A DNA stretch of 64,000 nt from Anseranas semipalmata (GCA_013399115.1 VXAA01006068.1:407021-471020), one strand, 5' to 3'; shown: positions 24,273 through 37,267, counted from the first letter of the stretch. The notes: generated by a model from the sequence alone, not told the origin. A program made the numbers and translations.

Positions 24273-27200
24273 AAGATTTTATCAACCTTGTTAGTGCATT
24301 TATTGCTTTAGTTGCAGCTGTCATTTAGGGATAGTAGTATTTTAGTTACTCAGAGGAAGAGGAGGATTGATTTTCCCCTAATATGCAAGATACCAAATAA
24401 TTTTTTAACAATAATTGTTTCTTTATTAGGGCAGTGGGTCAATGGGGATTTCTTGAAGAATTCAGTTGCCCTATTTCTTATTGTTTCTCCTTTCCACTTT
24501 AAAGTATGTCATTTTAGGCTGGCTGCTTAAGTCAGCTTCTCAAAGTGCTTTCCATTCTGGTGAAGCAACTACAGGCATGGAGAACAAGATTAATATGTAT
24601 CTAGAGCAAATGGCAGGAGGGAGGAAAGGAGAGAAGAATCAATTCAAGTCAAACAATTACAGACACTGAGTGAAAAATTAATATGTGTCTAGGGAAACTG
24701 CAAAAAAAAAAAATAAGAACACCGGTGCAGGTCTGCATATAAATATATGTATATTTAGTGTAGTATACAGTTGAAGACAATGAGAGAATTGTACAAAGTT
24801 TTGAGGACTAGTCCTTAAACAGGGATATTGTAGAGCACATTGCATTAAACTGAGGAGTAGAATAATTCTGTATTTATTCCAGTGCCATCATATTGTTTCC
24901 AGCAAGTTTCCCAACTTTATACATTGTCTGTCATTGTAAGGTCAAGCAACTCACCAACAAAACCACTGGCGGATTTCTGCAAAGACGGACTCTGATGCAT
25001 GCCAGTGTGCTGTTGGGTGCATAAAGCTCAGCTCACAACATATTTGCATTTATTTTTCATTTTAAAAATAGCTTACTTTTATTCCTTTTCACTTTTTTAT
25101 CATCATATTGCTCAATCATTAAACTCTTCCATTACTTTATTTGGACTATGTCGGAGGAGGATCAAATGAACCCATTTTCTGGCCAGTCTTTTCTTTGCCT
25201 GTTCTTGTTGTATTATGCCTGATACCATGGTGTCCTCACTACATAAAGTTCATATGAGAAATTTTATGATTAACATCTTTGTAAAGTTAATCCTAAAACT
25301 GAAGAAGAGGCACGTGAAAGACAGTGTGGTTTAGAGTAGGAAGCAGTGTCGAAAGTGCAGCTATCATGTGATCTCAAGGGCTTTAAAACTGGGAAACACT
25401 ATATAAAGAGCTGTGTAAAAGCCACAGGACTTGTAGCTTTAAGAGTCGTCAATATTAATGGAGATAATATAAGATCAGCTACTATCCTGCAACAGCAAAC
25501 TACTTGCTGGCTTGGTCCAGCAGTTTTTCGAAGCCCAAGAAGAGGCAGACACGGCCCATGTTACCTGACAGCGTACGCTCTGGATTTAGCAGCTGGAGGG
25601 ACTAAGCTTGATGTTTCCAGCTTGGACTTCACCGAGTTGTGATGTATAAGCAGTTTTTTAAGTCATTCCTAAAAAGGTGGCCAACATGAAAAAATGAAAT
25701 TATACTAGCAAAGGAAACACTGTGCGGAGTGGAGGGCAGCCTGGGTGGCAGGTTGAGCCTTGCCAGCATCTCTGGCTTCACAAACCATCCCCAGGCTGCG
25801 TGCAGTGGCCAACAGGGCTGACGATCATCATCACCTGAGCCCCCTCCAGCCCCTTGCTGTGCAGCAGCTTGCCTCCTCTCTGTCCTAGTTTTTCCCACCA
25901 GCCTGCGAGACATCCCCTCTGAGCATGCAGATTCTTCCGCTGGCTCAACCCTCTGACCTTCAGCTGGAGCGGGCACACAAGCTCGTCATTCTTCATCCTG
26001 AATGCTGGTGCTGTGCCTGATGGAGATCCCTTCCTTTCCAGCTCCTTCAGTAGCTGTTCCCTTAGGGGCTTCCGACTTTGGCTTCTGCACGTCAGCCAGC
26101 TACCAGCTCTTCCTTCGAGTGCACGCTGGCTTCGCTTCAAATTCTGAGTGTTTTTCAGGCCTCGACACTCCCGTAGGACAGTGCTGTGGGATGATGATGT
26201 GGCCGGGGTGAGGTGGCCACCCTTGGGATTGACAAGCTGAAAAGCTGCACAAAGGGGTGTTGTGTTGCCAAAATGGATTGGGTGCTCCTGATGAAAGCAG
26301 TGCTTCGAGTGCTTGCTCAGATGACTATTCACAAAGCCACCAATGCCGTGTTTCTAAATAAGGCCGGGCACTGTTTCTACTTTTGGAAAAATGGTAAATA
26401 AGGATTTGTCAAGTTTCCTGGTAGACCTTTGCTTCTTGAAGCATAGCGAGCCTTGGAGTTATTGCAGAGATTGCAAAAATACTGTTTTAAAATATTTAAG
26501 TAAATATATACAAAATATGAAAATTCAGCATCAAAGCATATGCCTCAAATTTGGTTCTCATTTACATTACAGAGTAATGAGAATTCAGAATAATTTTAGT
26601 AACTGGGACATCAATGATGCTACAGTTGAATGAATGTAGGACAAAGGATCATATTTAAAGTTGAACTACTATTTTTTTAAACTGCTTCTTTAAGCATCAT
26701 ACTAAAGAGCAATAATAAACATAATTAAACAGATCTTTTCTACAAGCTTTCTTTTCTCTTGAATAGTTTTATGCCTGCACAGGTATCTAGACAAATGGCC
26801 TATCAATTCTTGTTACACCATAGAGTTAATACAGAACCATCAGTGACTTCCAGCTTAGGCTTTTATATTATACCTCTGTATTGCCATGGCATTTCCAGAG
26901 CATGCTACAATGAGAGGAATCTCTCCTTTTAGCCTGGGTCTTGTCTTTTTCTCCCTGTGTGTTCAAGTCTGCGCATTATTTGCTTTTGCCAAATATATCA
27001 TTCTGTTTTCAGAAAGCTTTGAAGATTAGATTTCACTCTGAGTTGGAGAGTTAGTTCATAAAATATCCTAGTACTTCTTTTAAAGGGACAAACCTGTGTT
27101 TAGGCTTTATATAGGAATTGTGTTTTTCCAATTTTTAGAGAGTTTTGGCATGCGAGATTTGTGCAGTTCTTGGGTTAAGGGGGATTGACTCTGCTTATGC

Positions 27201-29517
27201 CATGAATCATCAAAAAGTGCTTTATGTAGTGTCCTCATAGTGCATGTGATGTGTGTGTGAGAGTTTTTGGCACATTCAATACACTGAGGCAATTTTCTAT
27301 CTTGTATGATATAAACAGATTCTTGCAGAAGAAACACATTGTAGAGCATTTTAATCTAGCTGAATTTCTCATTAAAGTTTTAAGGAAGGTGTCTCTTCAC
27401 ATAATCTTGCCTAACCTGATACTCAGAGTTAATAAATGGAAACAGGGAGATATTTATCAAGTGGTTTTCACAGCATTTCGTCTTGGTGTTAAAATGAGAA
27501 TATGAGAACATCAGTCCTGAATCAGAAAAGCTCTAAGCATAGGCTTGAAGTTGAACCCTCAGCTATATAGTTTATTACTTCAGAAGTTTGGGCTTGCACA
27601 CCCTCCAGGATGGTGGGAAAGATTTGTTTTTTAATTTGTTAACTGTGAGAATTATCATTTTAGCAATATTTGTTCAGGTCCCCTGTGCCTTGTATCATGT
27701 CCTTTTTAAATATACTGAAAAGCCCCATATACTGTTTGCAAGGAGATGCCCACAAACGCGCTCATCTGGAGGTGGAGGTGGTGTCTGGTGACTCTGTTGG
27801 TCACGGGGAACAGGGAGCAGAGGTCAGTCCTCCGCAGGGCACCGGAGCTGAACCTACCCGGATGGCATGCATTTGCCTCCCCAAATGATTACAGCACTGT
27901 TGTACTCGCTCCTGCATTTTGCCAGTGGCTGTTGTACCAGCATGAAAGCCACATGATGCTGCTGTGCGAGGAGAAACGCAGCAATGCTGGATATCCCACA
28001 CGGCCGGGTTGTTCCCTCACTTTGTCCCCGGGGTGCTAGCAAACCATGCAAAACAGCTGAAACCTCTGCAGCTCACAGACTGGCACAGAAGAGAGGTGCA
28101 GCCCCGGGTCTGGATCAGGGCGATGCTCCCGGAGCAGCTCCCACCCAGCTCCACCACGGCTGGCTCTGGCGTGGGAACCTGGGGGAGCAGCTGCTGCAGC
28201 ACAACTTTCTGTTTTAATTTGCCTGTGTTTGTGAGTCACTGCCCACGGTTCCTGCTGCTTTTACTTTCCTCCAGGAATGCATTTGCACTACTTTAACAGT
28301 GTTTGAATTAATGTAATTGTATAATCTTGTAGCAAGTAGTCATGCAAATATCAAACTCATGGAAATGTATTCCTTCAGCTGGCTGTCTTCTGTAGTTTTG
28401 CTCTGTGTTTAGTTGTCAGACATTTTTACTGAGTAAAATTCAACTATATAAGCCATCTCCAATTTCTGTGAACAGTTTTACAGGCAGGATCTGAACACGC
28501 AATAAGGCATCACACAGTTACCTTAGGAAGACACATGCCAAAACAGAAATGTTAACTAATTAACTCACGTAGAGGGCCAGATTTCTGTACAATGATTAAT
28601 TGAGCAACTGCTTTTGTCCCAACCACAGCAGATTTTTTAAATTGGATGTCCTCTGTACATTATGAACCATGTATTGCAAATTGTTCTTTTTTAAACTCTG
28701 ACCCACTTTCAGATTTTGGGCAAACACAGGAAAGATTATAGTGTACATACAAAGCAAGATATCTGATTTTTCAGTACCTACATGTAACACATCTTAATAC
28801 AGACTTCTGAATAGAATCAAGATGAAACATTTGGGGAGAAAACAGCTTCAGCAAGTGGTACACATAATCTTTAACTAATGCATAGAGTTACTGTGCCCAT
28901 CTCTGAACGGTTCAGAAATCACTGTCACCTGCAGGATGCACTGGAAATATGGAAGTAATACATATGTCATAGGCATCCTGCTCATTCTTTCTATAAATGC
29001 TTTGCAAGCGTTGTCACAGGCTCTGCTGTGCCCTGCCGCTGACATGGGCAGCAAAGCCGAATTCCAGTCGAGCTGAAGTGCAAACACTTATCTGTTTACA
29101 CAGTTTCCAACCCACAGTGAAATGCTGGAACAATTTACACATATTTTGGTTGACAGGGAGTATGCAAGTTTTTAAATGCTAGTGCTATCTTCTCCCATAT
29201 AGATCTATCTAGCACCAACTTTATATTTATCACCAGCTGCGAAAGTGGCCAAGGAATCTGAAAAGTAGGGCCAACATTGTCAAATATTTGAAAGAGGATT
29301 ATACTCTGAACCACCTTGAGAATTCAGACTTGAAAGACAATGCAGTATCCTTACTCCCCTGCAATTGCCGATTTGTACCTTGATTGCAGATGGAGTCAGG
29401 TGCAGAAGTCGGAAAGCCGCTGAAGTTCTAGCAGGAGCACGGGGTTCACAGTGTCTCCCGCAGCTTGCTGCTTGGGTGAGATGTTGCCTTCCTTGATGTG
29501 TCCTTCTGCCCTTCCAG

Positions 29518-29740
29518 GAGAGTACTGCGAGGTGAACGCCCGCTCCGGCCGCTGTGCCCCAGGGGTGTGTAAGAACGGAGGAACCTGCGTCAACCTGCTG
29601 ATCGGGGGGTTCAAGTGCGAGTGCCCCCCGGGCGAATACGAGCGGCCCTACTGCGAGATGACCACCAGGAGCTTCCCCCCGCAGTCCTTCATCACCTTCA
29701 AGGGGCTGCGGCAGCGCTTCCACTTCACCGTCTCCCTCAT
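29518..29740 (+). CDS. CELSR1: CELSR1 exon: end of EGF-like 2, EGF-like 3, start of laminin G 1
   Basis: The first two bases complete a Gly codon (residue 214). The exon encodes residues 215-287 plus two bases of codon 288. Cys 217 closes EGF-like 2. EGF-like 3 has six Cys at 226, 231, 237, 247, 249 and 259, with the typical GVCKNGGTCVN and CECPPGEYERPYC blocks. From about residue 262 the laminin G 1 domain begins (TTRSFPPQSFITF, GLRQRFHFT). The donor is an excellent GTGAGT at 29741. The acceptor is CAG followed by GAG, a NAGNAG arrangement; use of the second AG would remove one codon, but GAG acceptors are rarely used. Entry is phase 1 and exit phase 2. Spacing and residues agree with CELSR family members, and LLIGGFKC with CELSR1. 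Confidence 0.95.
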
Positions 29741-32700
29741 GTGAGTCCCTGCTCTCCCTGGTTGTCCCCATGTGGAAGGGTCCTAACGTAGGTCTGTGTC
29801 TGGTGGCTTCTCTGCTCGAGCTTGGGGTGTATTCATTAAATTTTGTAACCAACTGAATTATCTATGTGTAGAGGTCACTATGGGGGATTTATGACACTGC
29901 CTCCTGCAAGTGGGGCAAAATTGTGTTATTTGAAAGCATTCTGCCCTGTGGAGGATGCTGTTGATGTGCTAACCACCTCTTTTACTACAGATTTTTACTA
30001 AAAAGTTCTTTATTAAAACTTCACGTTTTTAACAAGCAGTTTATTCACCTCCTCTGCTTTGGAGATTAGTATTTGGATATGCATAGTCCTTTCTTGGTGA
30101 AGAGCTGCCAAGTGCTGCACACATCTCAACCCTGACGGGGTCTGGGGGGACCAGCAGTAGTGAAGGCATCTGGAGCAACTGATACCACTGCACGGGGGAG
30201 GTCACCAGAGCAGCGTGCCCCCCTGAGGGTCCGATCCCTGCCTGCTTGCTTTTGGGACTGTGCTGGTTCACAGGGAGGGAGCTGGCATGGCTGGGCTGCC
30301 TGTGTCCTCCTGACCTTCCTCTGCTCCAGCGCTCTCGTAGCCCGGGTTGTACAATGTGGGGAGATGGCGCAGGGAGAGGGGACTCCAGGGCCTTCACAGG
30401 CAATGGGGCGGTGCCAGGCCACAACCTCTGGCCACACCTCAGCAGCCCTTGGCCAGAGAGGTATGAGGGTGGGTGGTGGGTTTGCCACCTCTAGAGCATG
30501 TCAGGCATTTTTCTAGGAGGCATTTGGGGTCTCATGACTTTCAGGTCAGCTGCGGAGCCAGAGAATTCTTGCTGCTTATTTGGGAGCATTCTTCCCCTCT
30601 CCTGTTTCCCAGCCTGTGAGAGGACCTGGTCTTGTCAGGCCATGGCTGAGCGCAGGCTGGTGCTCCTCAGGTCCTTGCTCTCTTCTGGTTCCCAGCCTCA
30701 CACCTGGGACAACCCCAACTGTCCCAGCTCCTCACCTCGCTCCTTAGGCCTTCATGACCAGCTCCTGCTTCTGGTCCCGTCCTGGCTGCCGGGCATGACG
30801 GGCCATGTCCCTGTCCTGCCTGCCCTGACAGATCCTTGTTGGACAGATTTTTCCTGGGCTGTCACTTCTCCCGTGGGGGCAATCAAGGAGCTCTGGGGTG
30901 AGGGGAGCGATGGTGGCAGCCACTCTGTGTGCAACAGGGCTCTCCTCCCCTCCTTCAGACATCCCGGGGTAAAAAAACTCTCCTGGAGAAGACTTCTTTG
31001 CTCAGGCCATGGGGTAGGGCTTATCTGCTGTGGAGTCAGAGCTCCAGACAGACACTTGTGTTTCCTCTGGAGACGGTGCAGGCTTGCAGCTTTCCCATGG
31101 TTTAACGGGTCAGGATTGGCCTTTGGTTCTCCCTCACAGCTGACTTTGAGTAAATAGCACAAAACATGTTAGCCCCCATGCTGAAGGGCAAGGTCAGGGG
31201 TTTGTTGATCGGTATAACAACAGTAGCGACAGCAGACACGTTTGTGTGTCTGACTAGAGAAAGTGCTCAGGACTGACAATATCAAGCGCATGTCACATCG
31301 CGCAGCCAGCAGCTGCTTGGTGTTTTACACCTGGCAGGGGACAGGCAACTTCTGGTCAGAAATTTGATGGAATCTTGAAATTTTGGTTAAATCGGGACGT
31401 GCGGATACAGTTTGCACAGAAGCCAAAGCAGGGAAGAGTTGTGCCTGAGAAGGTTGGTTTAGAGCGTCAGCTCTAAGCACAGGGAAAAGCTGAGAAGCAA
31501 AAGGCTCTGTTGGACTTGTCAGATCCACAGTAAGTGCAAACAAAGGAGCGGTCTAGGCTGGCTGCCAGCATAAATTACCTGCACTACCCTTGGATTGTCC
31601 CCGCAGCCACATGGTGTCATTTTTCAGGCTTTCGGGAAGAGATCTTTGATGTGTAGGGTGCTTCAGGTTAAAGTGACTCGAATTCTCTGTGTGGGGGTTA
31701 TTGAGAAACAGCAAGCTGCCTTCACATGGCAGTGCTTGCGCTGGGATTTCTTCACCGTCTTTAAACCGAGATGGCATATTTAGTCCCAAGCTAAACACTG
31801 CACAGTCCACTCAGGGTGTTTATAAAAAGTCTTGGTCATCCTGGGCTTCATACCATGCTGTCCAGGACAGCGACATGTTCAGCTTTTCATACATGAAGTT
31901 CAATTTTTTCACACTTGTTATTTATTTGGCTTTCATTATCTTTCAGTGCAGGTGGAACACATTATGTGAGGATAAGCAAGAATTAGTGGTTTGACTAGAC
32001 AAAGGATTTGCCATTGCATATTTTGTGATTTGGGAGTATTCTTAATATTGCAGGGTGTCTGGCTTCCTTCAGCCTCTAAGGACTTACAACCTGCTCCTGA
32101 CAAAGAGTGGGATGTTTGTGTACTTCAGTCCCATAACTAATTTTTTTTTTAAAGTCTATATAATTGTTTTGAGCTTAGCAGAGCAGTGAACACCTCCAGT
32201 GCAAAAAAAGTTTGTCTTTTGTTTCCTATATTCTGAGTTTAAAAAGATCCTTTCTATTAAAAAATAGCATTTTTAGTCACCTGCAGTGACATACTGGCAA
32301 GTTCAAAAGTAGCAGTACTGAGCTAATAGTATGATGCAAAAGGTGCCTTGGGCTAGTGGCAAAGAATGGAACTGAATACACACAGAGTTAACAGGTATAA
32401 AAATAGAATAATACTTTGCCTTTTTAAATTAAAATGATGGTAGAGAATTGTAAGTATATCCAAAAAAATATTTTCAAACAGGATCCTGTTGTTGCTTGTC
32501 AAAATAACTCTTTCTGCCTGCTAAGGAAGCATCACTCATACATTTCTCATTTCTTTTGCCTATATATATATTCCAATTAGATCTGATCAAAAAAGTTTTG
32601 GTGAATCAGATTCCCACTTCCATGTAGCTCAAATTCAGGCCCGTGGTTCTCACAGGTCTCTACTCTGTGTGGTCCACAGCATACGTATGTCTGACAATCA

Positions 32701-33811
32701 GTTTTTGTTAAAAAATATTCTTTGGTTTTGAAAAATTTTACTTCAAATACCAGACCTCAATGTTTTTCATACTCTTTGAATGCGGTTTTTGTTGCATTGC
32801 ATGAGGGCCTTGCTAGTAGATATTTCTTGACACGCACAAGAGTAATTTCCTCTGTCTGTGGAAAACAGATTTCACTGGCTGTGCTCAGCATTTGATTCAT
32901 TTGTGGGAAAAGTGGGTTAATTTAAATCAGGCGTATTTCCTGAAGTTCAAGATACAAAATCAAACTACACTGCCATTTGGAAACACAAGAAATTCCCATG
33001 GTTTCTCTCTCTTTCCCTCTTTGTATATCAATCTTTGTGAAAATGTTTACATAAAGTGTAATAAATTTTTGCTTTTGTAAATAGATGAGAGCTGTGTGCA
33101 AATCCCCAAAGATAATATGATTCAATTTAAAATTGTAAAATGCACAGAACACAGAGAAATTGTCAAAAATTGTTCTGTGCTGACCTAAAAAAACAGGCTT
33201 TTCTAAAAGTGGGGTTGCCTCTGTTTCTGCAGGAAAGGTGTGATACATCCCATATTGGAAGCACGAGAAAAATAGAAACAAAAAAACACCCATTGGAGCT
33301 GATTTAGTGGAATCATTGAAGTGTTTATTTTCCTTCCTCCATTTGACTTATCTGTTGACTGAGGAACTCTGATTATCTGCGTGGCATTATTAAAATACTG
33401 CTTATCTCTCTTTTCCCCTTGCCTCCCCAGCAGTTCTTTTTGATCAGTTTATGACTCTCCATGTAGCATGCAGCAAGACAGACAGTAAGCAGGCAGCAAG
33501 TACTCCCCCTTTGATGTCAAAATGCTTTCTGGCTTTCCAACTCTGCAAAGTGTAATAACTGCTACTGTTTGGATAGAGTTGGATGCTCACTCTGAATTGC
33601 GTGTCTGCATCATTTCGCCTTTTGTTAGGTTCACCATCCACAGCAGATCTCTGCAGAGGTTCCCATAATTTCCATCATGCTTGCCTCTGTCGATTATGAA
33701 GTAAAGTATTTGTCCTGCTGCCTACTTGATTTTATAATTTTCTGTCTGAAGAAAGAGCCAAAGGCTTGCATTTCTGGCAACGCGACCTGACTACTCATTT
33801 CTGCGTTCCAG
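29741..33811 (+). other. CELSR1: CELSR1 intron, 4,071 bp
   Basis: It runs from GTGAGT to CTGCGTTCCAG. No exon or mobile element is recognisable. About 30.1-31.1 kb is GC-rich, and open frames of up to 219 codons (30498-31157) exist there by lack of stops. None carries a domain I recognise. The rest is AT-rich unique sequence with short A and T runs, and a TATATATATA stretch near 32560-32571. Confidence 0.85.
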
Positions 33812-33927
33812 GTTCGCAACCAGGGAGAGGAATGCTCTCCTCCTCTACAACGGGCGTTTCAACGAGAAACACGACTTCATTGCACTGGAGATCATTGAGG
33901 AGCAGATACAGCTCACGTTCTCTGCAG
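33812..33927 (+). CDS. CELSR1: CELSR1 exon: laminin G 1, strands after the start
   Basis: One base completes Met 288. Codons 289-326 follow, then the first base of codon 327. It encodes the laminin G 1 core blocks FATRERNALLLYNGRFN and KHDFIALEI and the end LTFSAG. The hydrophobic LLLYNGR strand followed by D-F-I-A-L-E is the conserved early part of laminin G domains. Acceptor is GTTCCAG and donor GTGAGG at 33928. Entry is phase 2 and exit phase 1, so this exon and the previous one together form a symmetric 339-base block. The family reading frame continues without a stop. Confidence 0.95.
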
Positions 33928-34309
33928 GTGAGGTGTCACTCCAGTCGAGCATTTCTACTTAAAGTCCTGAGATCTTCTCAGTCTGGTTGGAAGTGTACTT
34001 CCATGAATTTATACAGCTATTTGCTGCCTCATTAATTGAGTAACCGGCTGACGTTGTACAGTTTGCAGTTGATGGAGGGTGTTGCAAAGTACTCCAGATT
34101 GTAGCAGTTTGTGGTGGTAACACTCACTATCGTAGGCAGGAGCTTGTCAACATACCAGTTATAAAACCCGGAGTTTATGAGTACTATAAAAGATCGGCGC
34201 TAGTCTGACAGCCAATGTTTGCTTAAATGAACCTTCATTTTATTATGCTGTGATAAATTTTGTGTATTTATGCACTTTTACACTACACCATCAGTAAAAC
34301 TTGGTGCAT

Positions 34310-34333
34310 AACTGTTATCTAAACTGTTATCTA
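34310..34333. repeat. Perfect 12-bp tandem duplication
   Basis: AACTGTTATCTA is present twice in direct succession (34310-34321 and 34322-34333). A recent small duplication is likely. Confidence 0.85.
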
Positions 34334-36313
34334 CTTGAGCTGAAGGAAAAGCTAGCAGACAAATGAAAAATGCCCGCCATTCTTTATTGCCTTGCGACAA
34401 ACAATGCATCGCTGGAATCCACTGATGCCCACTAACAGCACCTCTCCTTTGTGTAAACCACGAGTTTATGAGAACGAAGCTGCCCCCTCATTGCCAAAGT
34501 GGGCTAGAAAACACAAATTGGAGGCTTTGGCATTTGCTTTCTTTCTGCGCTGGGACAAACTTGGCATCTTTTGGTGCTTCCAGGAGCAGAGAGAGCGGAA
34601 GGCCAACAAGCGAAGCTCAGGATGGACCATATCACTGTCACCATGGCCTTCTCCCAGGGGAAAAGTTTGCTCCAGAAAATCAGCCCTGGCAGTGACAAAC
34701 TTTTTCCTGATGAAAGTGTGATTAGAACAAGCTCTTCCTGTTCCAATCTCAACAGAGGGATGTTTTCTGGGTTTAAAAACAAACAAAGAAAAACAACAAA
34801 CAAGTTTGATCAAGAAATCATGACCAGCTATGCTAATTTCCACAGCAGGTGTAGCACAAGAAGCTGTCAGCATGCAGCTGAAGCACATTGAAGCCACCAG
34901 AAATGACCCTCTGGACTTCAGCGGGATTGCTGAGGCTCTTGGTGAACCACACATTCCTGCATCAGCCCAGGAGCAGTTTTGGGAGTTCAGTGGGGAGGCT
35001 TCAGTGGCTTTACTAAATCTCAGCAGGGCAGGCAACCTCTAGTTGTCACAGGTTTAGTGGATGTTTTCCACTGGGACAGAAACAAATATCTGGGAAGGGC
35101 TGTTGTCCCTATGTGCTTTTGTTGTACAGTGGAAGTGGAGCCCAAGAACCAGAGGTTTGTGTCACTTCTGGCTGGTGCTGGTGGAGGAGGGCTTGGTCAC
35201 CTCGGCCCAGCTCTGCAGGGCATCCAGAAGCAGGGACCTATTACATGTAGGTCATGAGACAACTGTACTTCTCTACCAGGCACATAGCTCAGGAAATAAT
35301 CCCTATTGTTTCCTGTTTTCCATTTTCAAGGTGGATGTCCAGGCTCTGGTTAACTCTTACTTTATTTTTGTGAAAAGAGAGACATTTCAAGCAGTAAAGC
35401 AGTAGAAGCACCACGTCGGTGTTGCACCCTCACCACCAGTGGTGGTCGTGGCAGTCAGTCCCCACAGTAAATCCTGTGTGACCCCACTGATTTACCAGTG
35501 ATACTGAAGTGCATATCTGGGCCCTTTGGGTTAAAGATACTCTGGTTTCATTTCTCCTTTATCACCCAGAAGATGTCCAAATTAGATTTTAGGGTAGGCT
35601 TTTGAATGGATTAGTGTAATGAAGTAACATGCTGCCGGTGGAGAAATTTGCTTTCTTCTGTACCTCTGCTCCACCTGTCTAAACTTGAATCAAATCACTA
35701 GGAAGGCACCCTGAGGATGAATGAGAAAAAATTCTACTTGCACTTATATGCATTTAAATGTGGAGGAACTCCTTTAAAATACAGGAAACTAAATTTAGAT
35801 TTGCACTACTGCACCTGAGAGCAGGTCTGGTCCTGTATATTACAAATGGTATTTTCTTTGGAAGGAGAATGGTTTATGTTTTATAGTTTTAAGTGGCATT
35901 TAACGAACAATGCAAGTTTTGGACATCCGATCTGACTGCTTTACCTGTCGCAACAACTTTTTCACGGAAAGCAAAGCAAAATGATTGGAGACCAGGCATC
36001 TTCCTTTTGTGGAAGCTTTCTAGCTGAATAACAACAACAATTTTTACCACATATTTTTTATCAGCAAATGATAAAAAACATCACAGCAAGATGTCAAACG
36101 TGTTGAACTAAAATCTTTCTTGTTTAAGTACCAGAATTATACAGGATAAGAGCTAGAGGAGAGCAGAGGACACAGGAATAATGCTGCATGCAGGGTAAAG
36201 CATTTGTTGCAAATAAAGAGTAGAAAGTATGTTTTAAAGCGCAAAAATGAGGTTGGCTTTTGGAAGGGAGTTATTTTTCCTGTGGTTTGTTATGTAGAAT
36301 TTTCCAACTGGTT

Positions 36314-36470
36314 AAAAAAAAAAAAAAAAAAAAAGAGAGAGAAAAAAAAAAAAAAAAAAAAAGAGAGAGAAAAAAAAAAAAAAAAAAAAAGAGAGAGAAA
36401 AAAAAAAAAAAAAAAAAAGAGAGAGAAAAAAAAAAAAAAAAAAAAACAGAGAGAGAAAGAAAAAAAAAAA
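36314..36470. repeat. 28-bp-period A-rich minisatellite
   Basis: Blocks of GAGAGAG alternate with runs of about 21 A. The blocks start at 36335, 36363, 36391, 36419 and 36447, exactly 28 bases apart. The last block begins C instead of G and decays into A-rich sequence. The array is pure purine on the + strand apart from that C. It lies about 0.7 kb upstream of the laminin G exon at 37179. The Lys/Arg/Glu-rich open frames across it are artefacts of the repeat. The near-perfect periodicity suggests recent unit-level expansion, or an error in assembling a long A/GA tract. Confidence 0.9.
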
Positions 36471-37178
36471 GACAAAACCTAGCAATCTGCTCTCTGTGCC
36501 AGGCCTTTTATGTCCTTTCAACACGAATGTTTATTTTGTTGCTACCTCGGAACAGATATGCCTGGTTACTGAGCCGGTTGTGCTGATTCAGACCTGATTT
36601 AAAGGCTCCTGTTTTACAATTGCAATGTGAAGAACTTGCTTTCAAATTTAAATACTGAAAGGCTGCCAATAATTTCATTAATCACTAGTAAAATTTTGCC
36701 AAGACCCAAGGTTACTGTCCATGTGCTTTATAACTGTCTAATGGGGAACACGGTCGCATTTGAATTCCTCACTGCTGCCTAGAAGTAGGTTTCCCTTCCC
36801 TGACAAAATATCCGGGCACGATGCTCTTCATATTAAAAAACTTCAACTGCTGCTTTTGACACACATGTACAAAAATTCATGTTGGCCGTTGCAGCAGTGG
36901 CTGTATCTACCCTGTACCTCAGCTACCTCTGCAAAAGCATAACAGAAAATAACACAATTCACCAGAATGTGTCAGAAGCTATTTTTGTGTTTGTGCACCG
37001 AAGTATTTCCATGAAACTGCAGATTTTACTGCCTCACAGGACAAAAACCCAAATTCCTCCATGATGAAGCGAGACGACCGCATCCTGTGCGCGATGAGGG
37101 TCGCTCTGTGTTGCAGTCTAGGGTGAAGCAGAGCTTGCAGTAGCGCTAAATGCTTTTTCCTTCTGCCTGCCCTTGCAG

Positions 37179-37267
37179 GGGAGACGACCACGACGGTGGC
37201 ACCGTTCGTTCCCGGAGGGGTCAGTGATGGGCAGTGGCACTCAGTCCAGGTGCAGTACTACAATAAG
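37179..37267 (+). CDS. CELSR1: CELSR1 exon: laminin G 1, middle
   Basis: Two bases complete Gly 327. 29 codons (328-356) follow, ending exactly at a codon boundary (phase 0). The product is the laminin G 1 middle: an ETTTTVAP loop, FVPGGVSDG and the conserved W of GQWHSVQVQYYNK. D-G-x-W-H-x-V is the hallmark of laminin G domains. Donor is GTAAGA at 37268 and acceptor CCTTGCAG. At 89 bases it is the shortest coding exon in the window. The following exon lies 20.4 kb away. Confidence 0.95.

Larger units (their letters stand above)
9027..29517 (+). other. CELSR1: CELSR1 intron, 20,491 bp
   Basis: It starts with GTATGT and ends in the pyrimidine-rich run CCTTCTGCCCTTCCAG at 29502-29517. No exon or RNA gene is recognisable within it. 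Items marked separately are a MIR-like remnant near 15.3 kb, a run of 11 G at 17494-17504, an A-rich tract at 17737-17769, a hairpin and homeodomain-type cluster at 18780-18900, a T18 run at 21505-21522, an alternating purine-pyrimidine tract at 22667-22687 and a T-rich tract at 24247-24272. Short direct repeats occur at 14310-14364 and 16903-16932. Two octamer motifs ATGCAAAT occur at 20157-20164 and 28342-28349, and one reverse copy at 25042-25049. About 27.7-28.2 kb is GC-richer than its surroundings. The remainder is AT-rich unique sequence. Confidence 0.9.
33928..37178 (+). other. CELSR1: CELSR1 intron, 3,251 bp
   Basis: Donor GTGAGG; acceptor CTGCCTGCCCTTGCAG. It holds a perfect 12-bp tandem duplication (34310-34333) and the A-rich minisatellite at 36314-36470, about 0.7 kb before the next exon. 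Parts near 34.9 and 35.5 kb vaguely recall the palindromic repeat at 2.1 kb but are too diverged to call. I see no other feature. Confidence 0.85.

Noticed and set aside
20157..28349. Three octamer motifs (ATGCAAAT or its reverse at 20157, 25042, 28342) as an Oct-factor array
   Set aside because: They are 3-5 kb apart, and single octamers are expected by chance in AT-rich intron of this length.
30498..31157. 219-codon open frame in intron
   Set aside because: GC-rich intron with overlapping frames on the other strand, no domain or splice context, and no known homologue that I can recall.
36314..36470. Regular 28-base spacing resembling a CRISPR array
   Set aside because: There are no unique spacers, the unit is poly-A with GA, and the genome is vertebrate.
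36204..36586. Open frames rich in Lys, Arg and Glu (and Phe-rich on the opposite strand) across the A-rich region
   Set aside because: They are translations of the 28-base minisatellite and have no protein character of their own.
33928..37178. Further copies of the 2.1 kb palindromic repeat near 34.9 and 35.5 kb
   Set aside because: Only short scattered matches (GGACTTCAGCGGGA, CCCACTGATTTACCAGTG), too weak to call as features.
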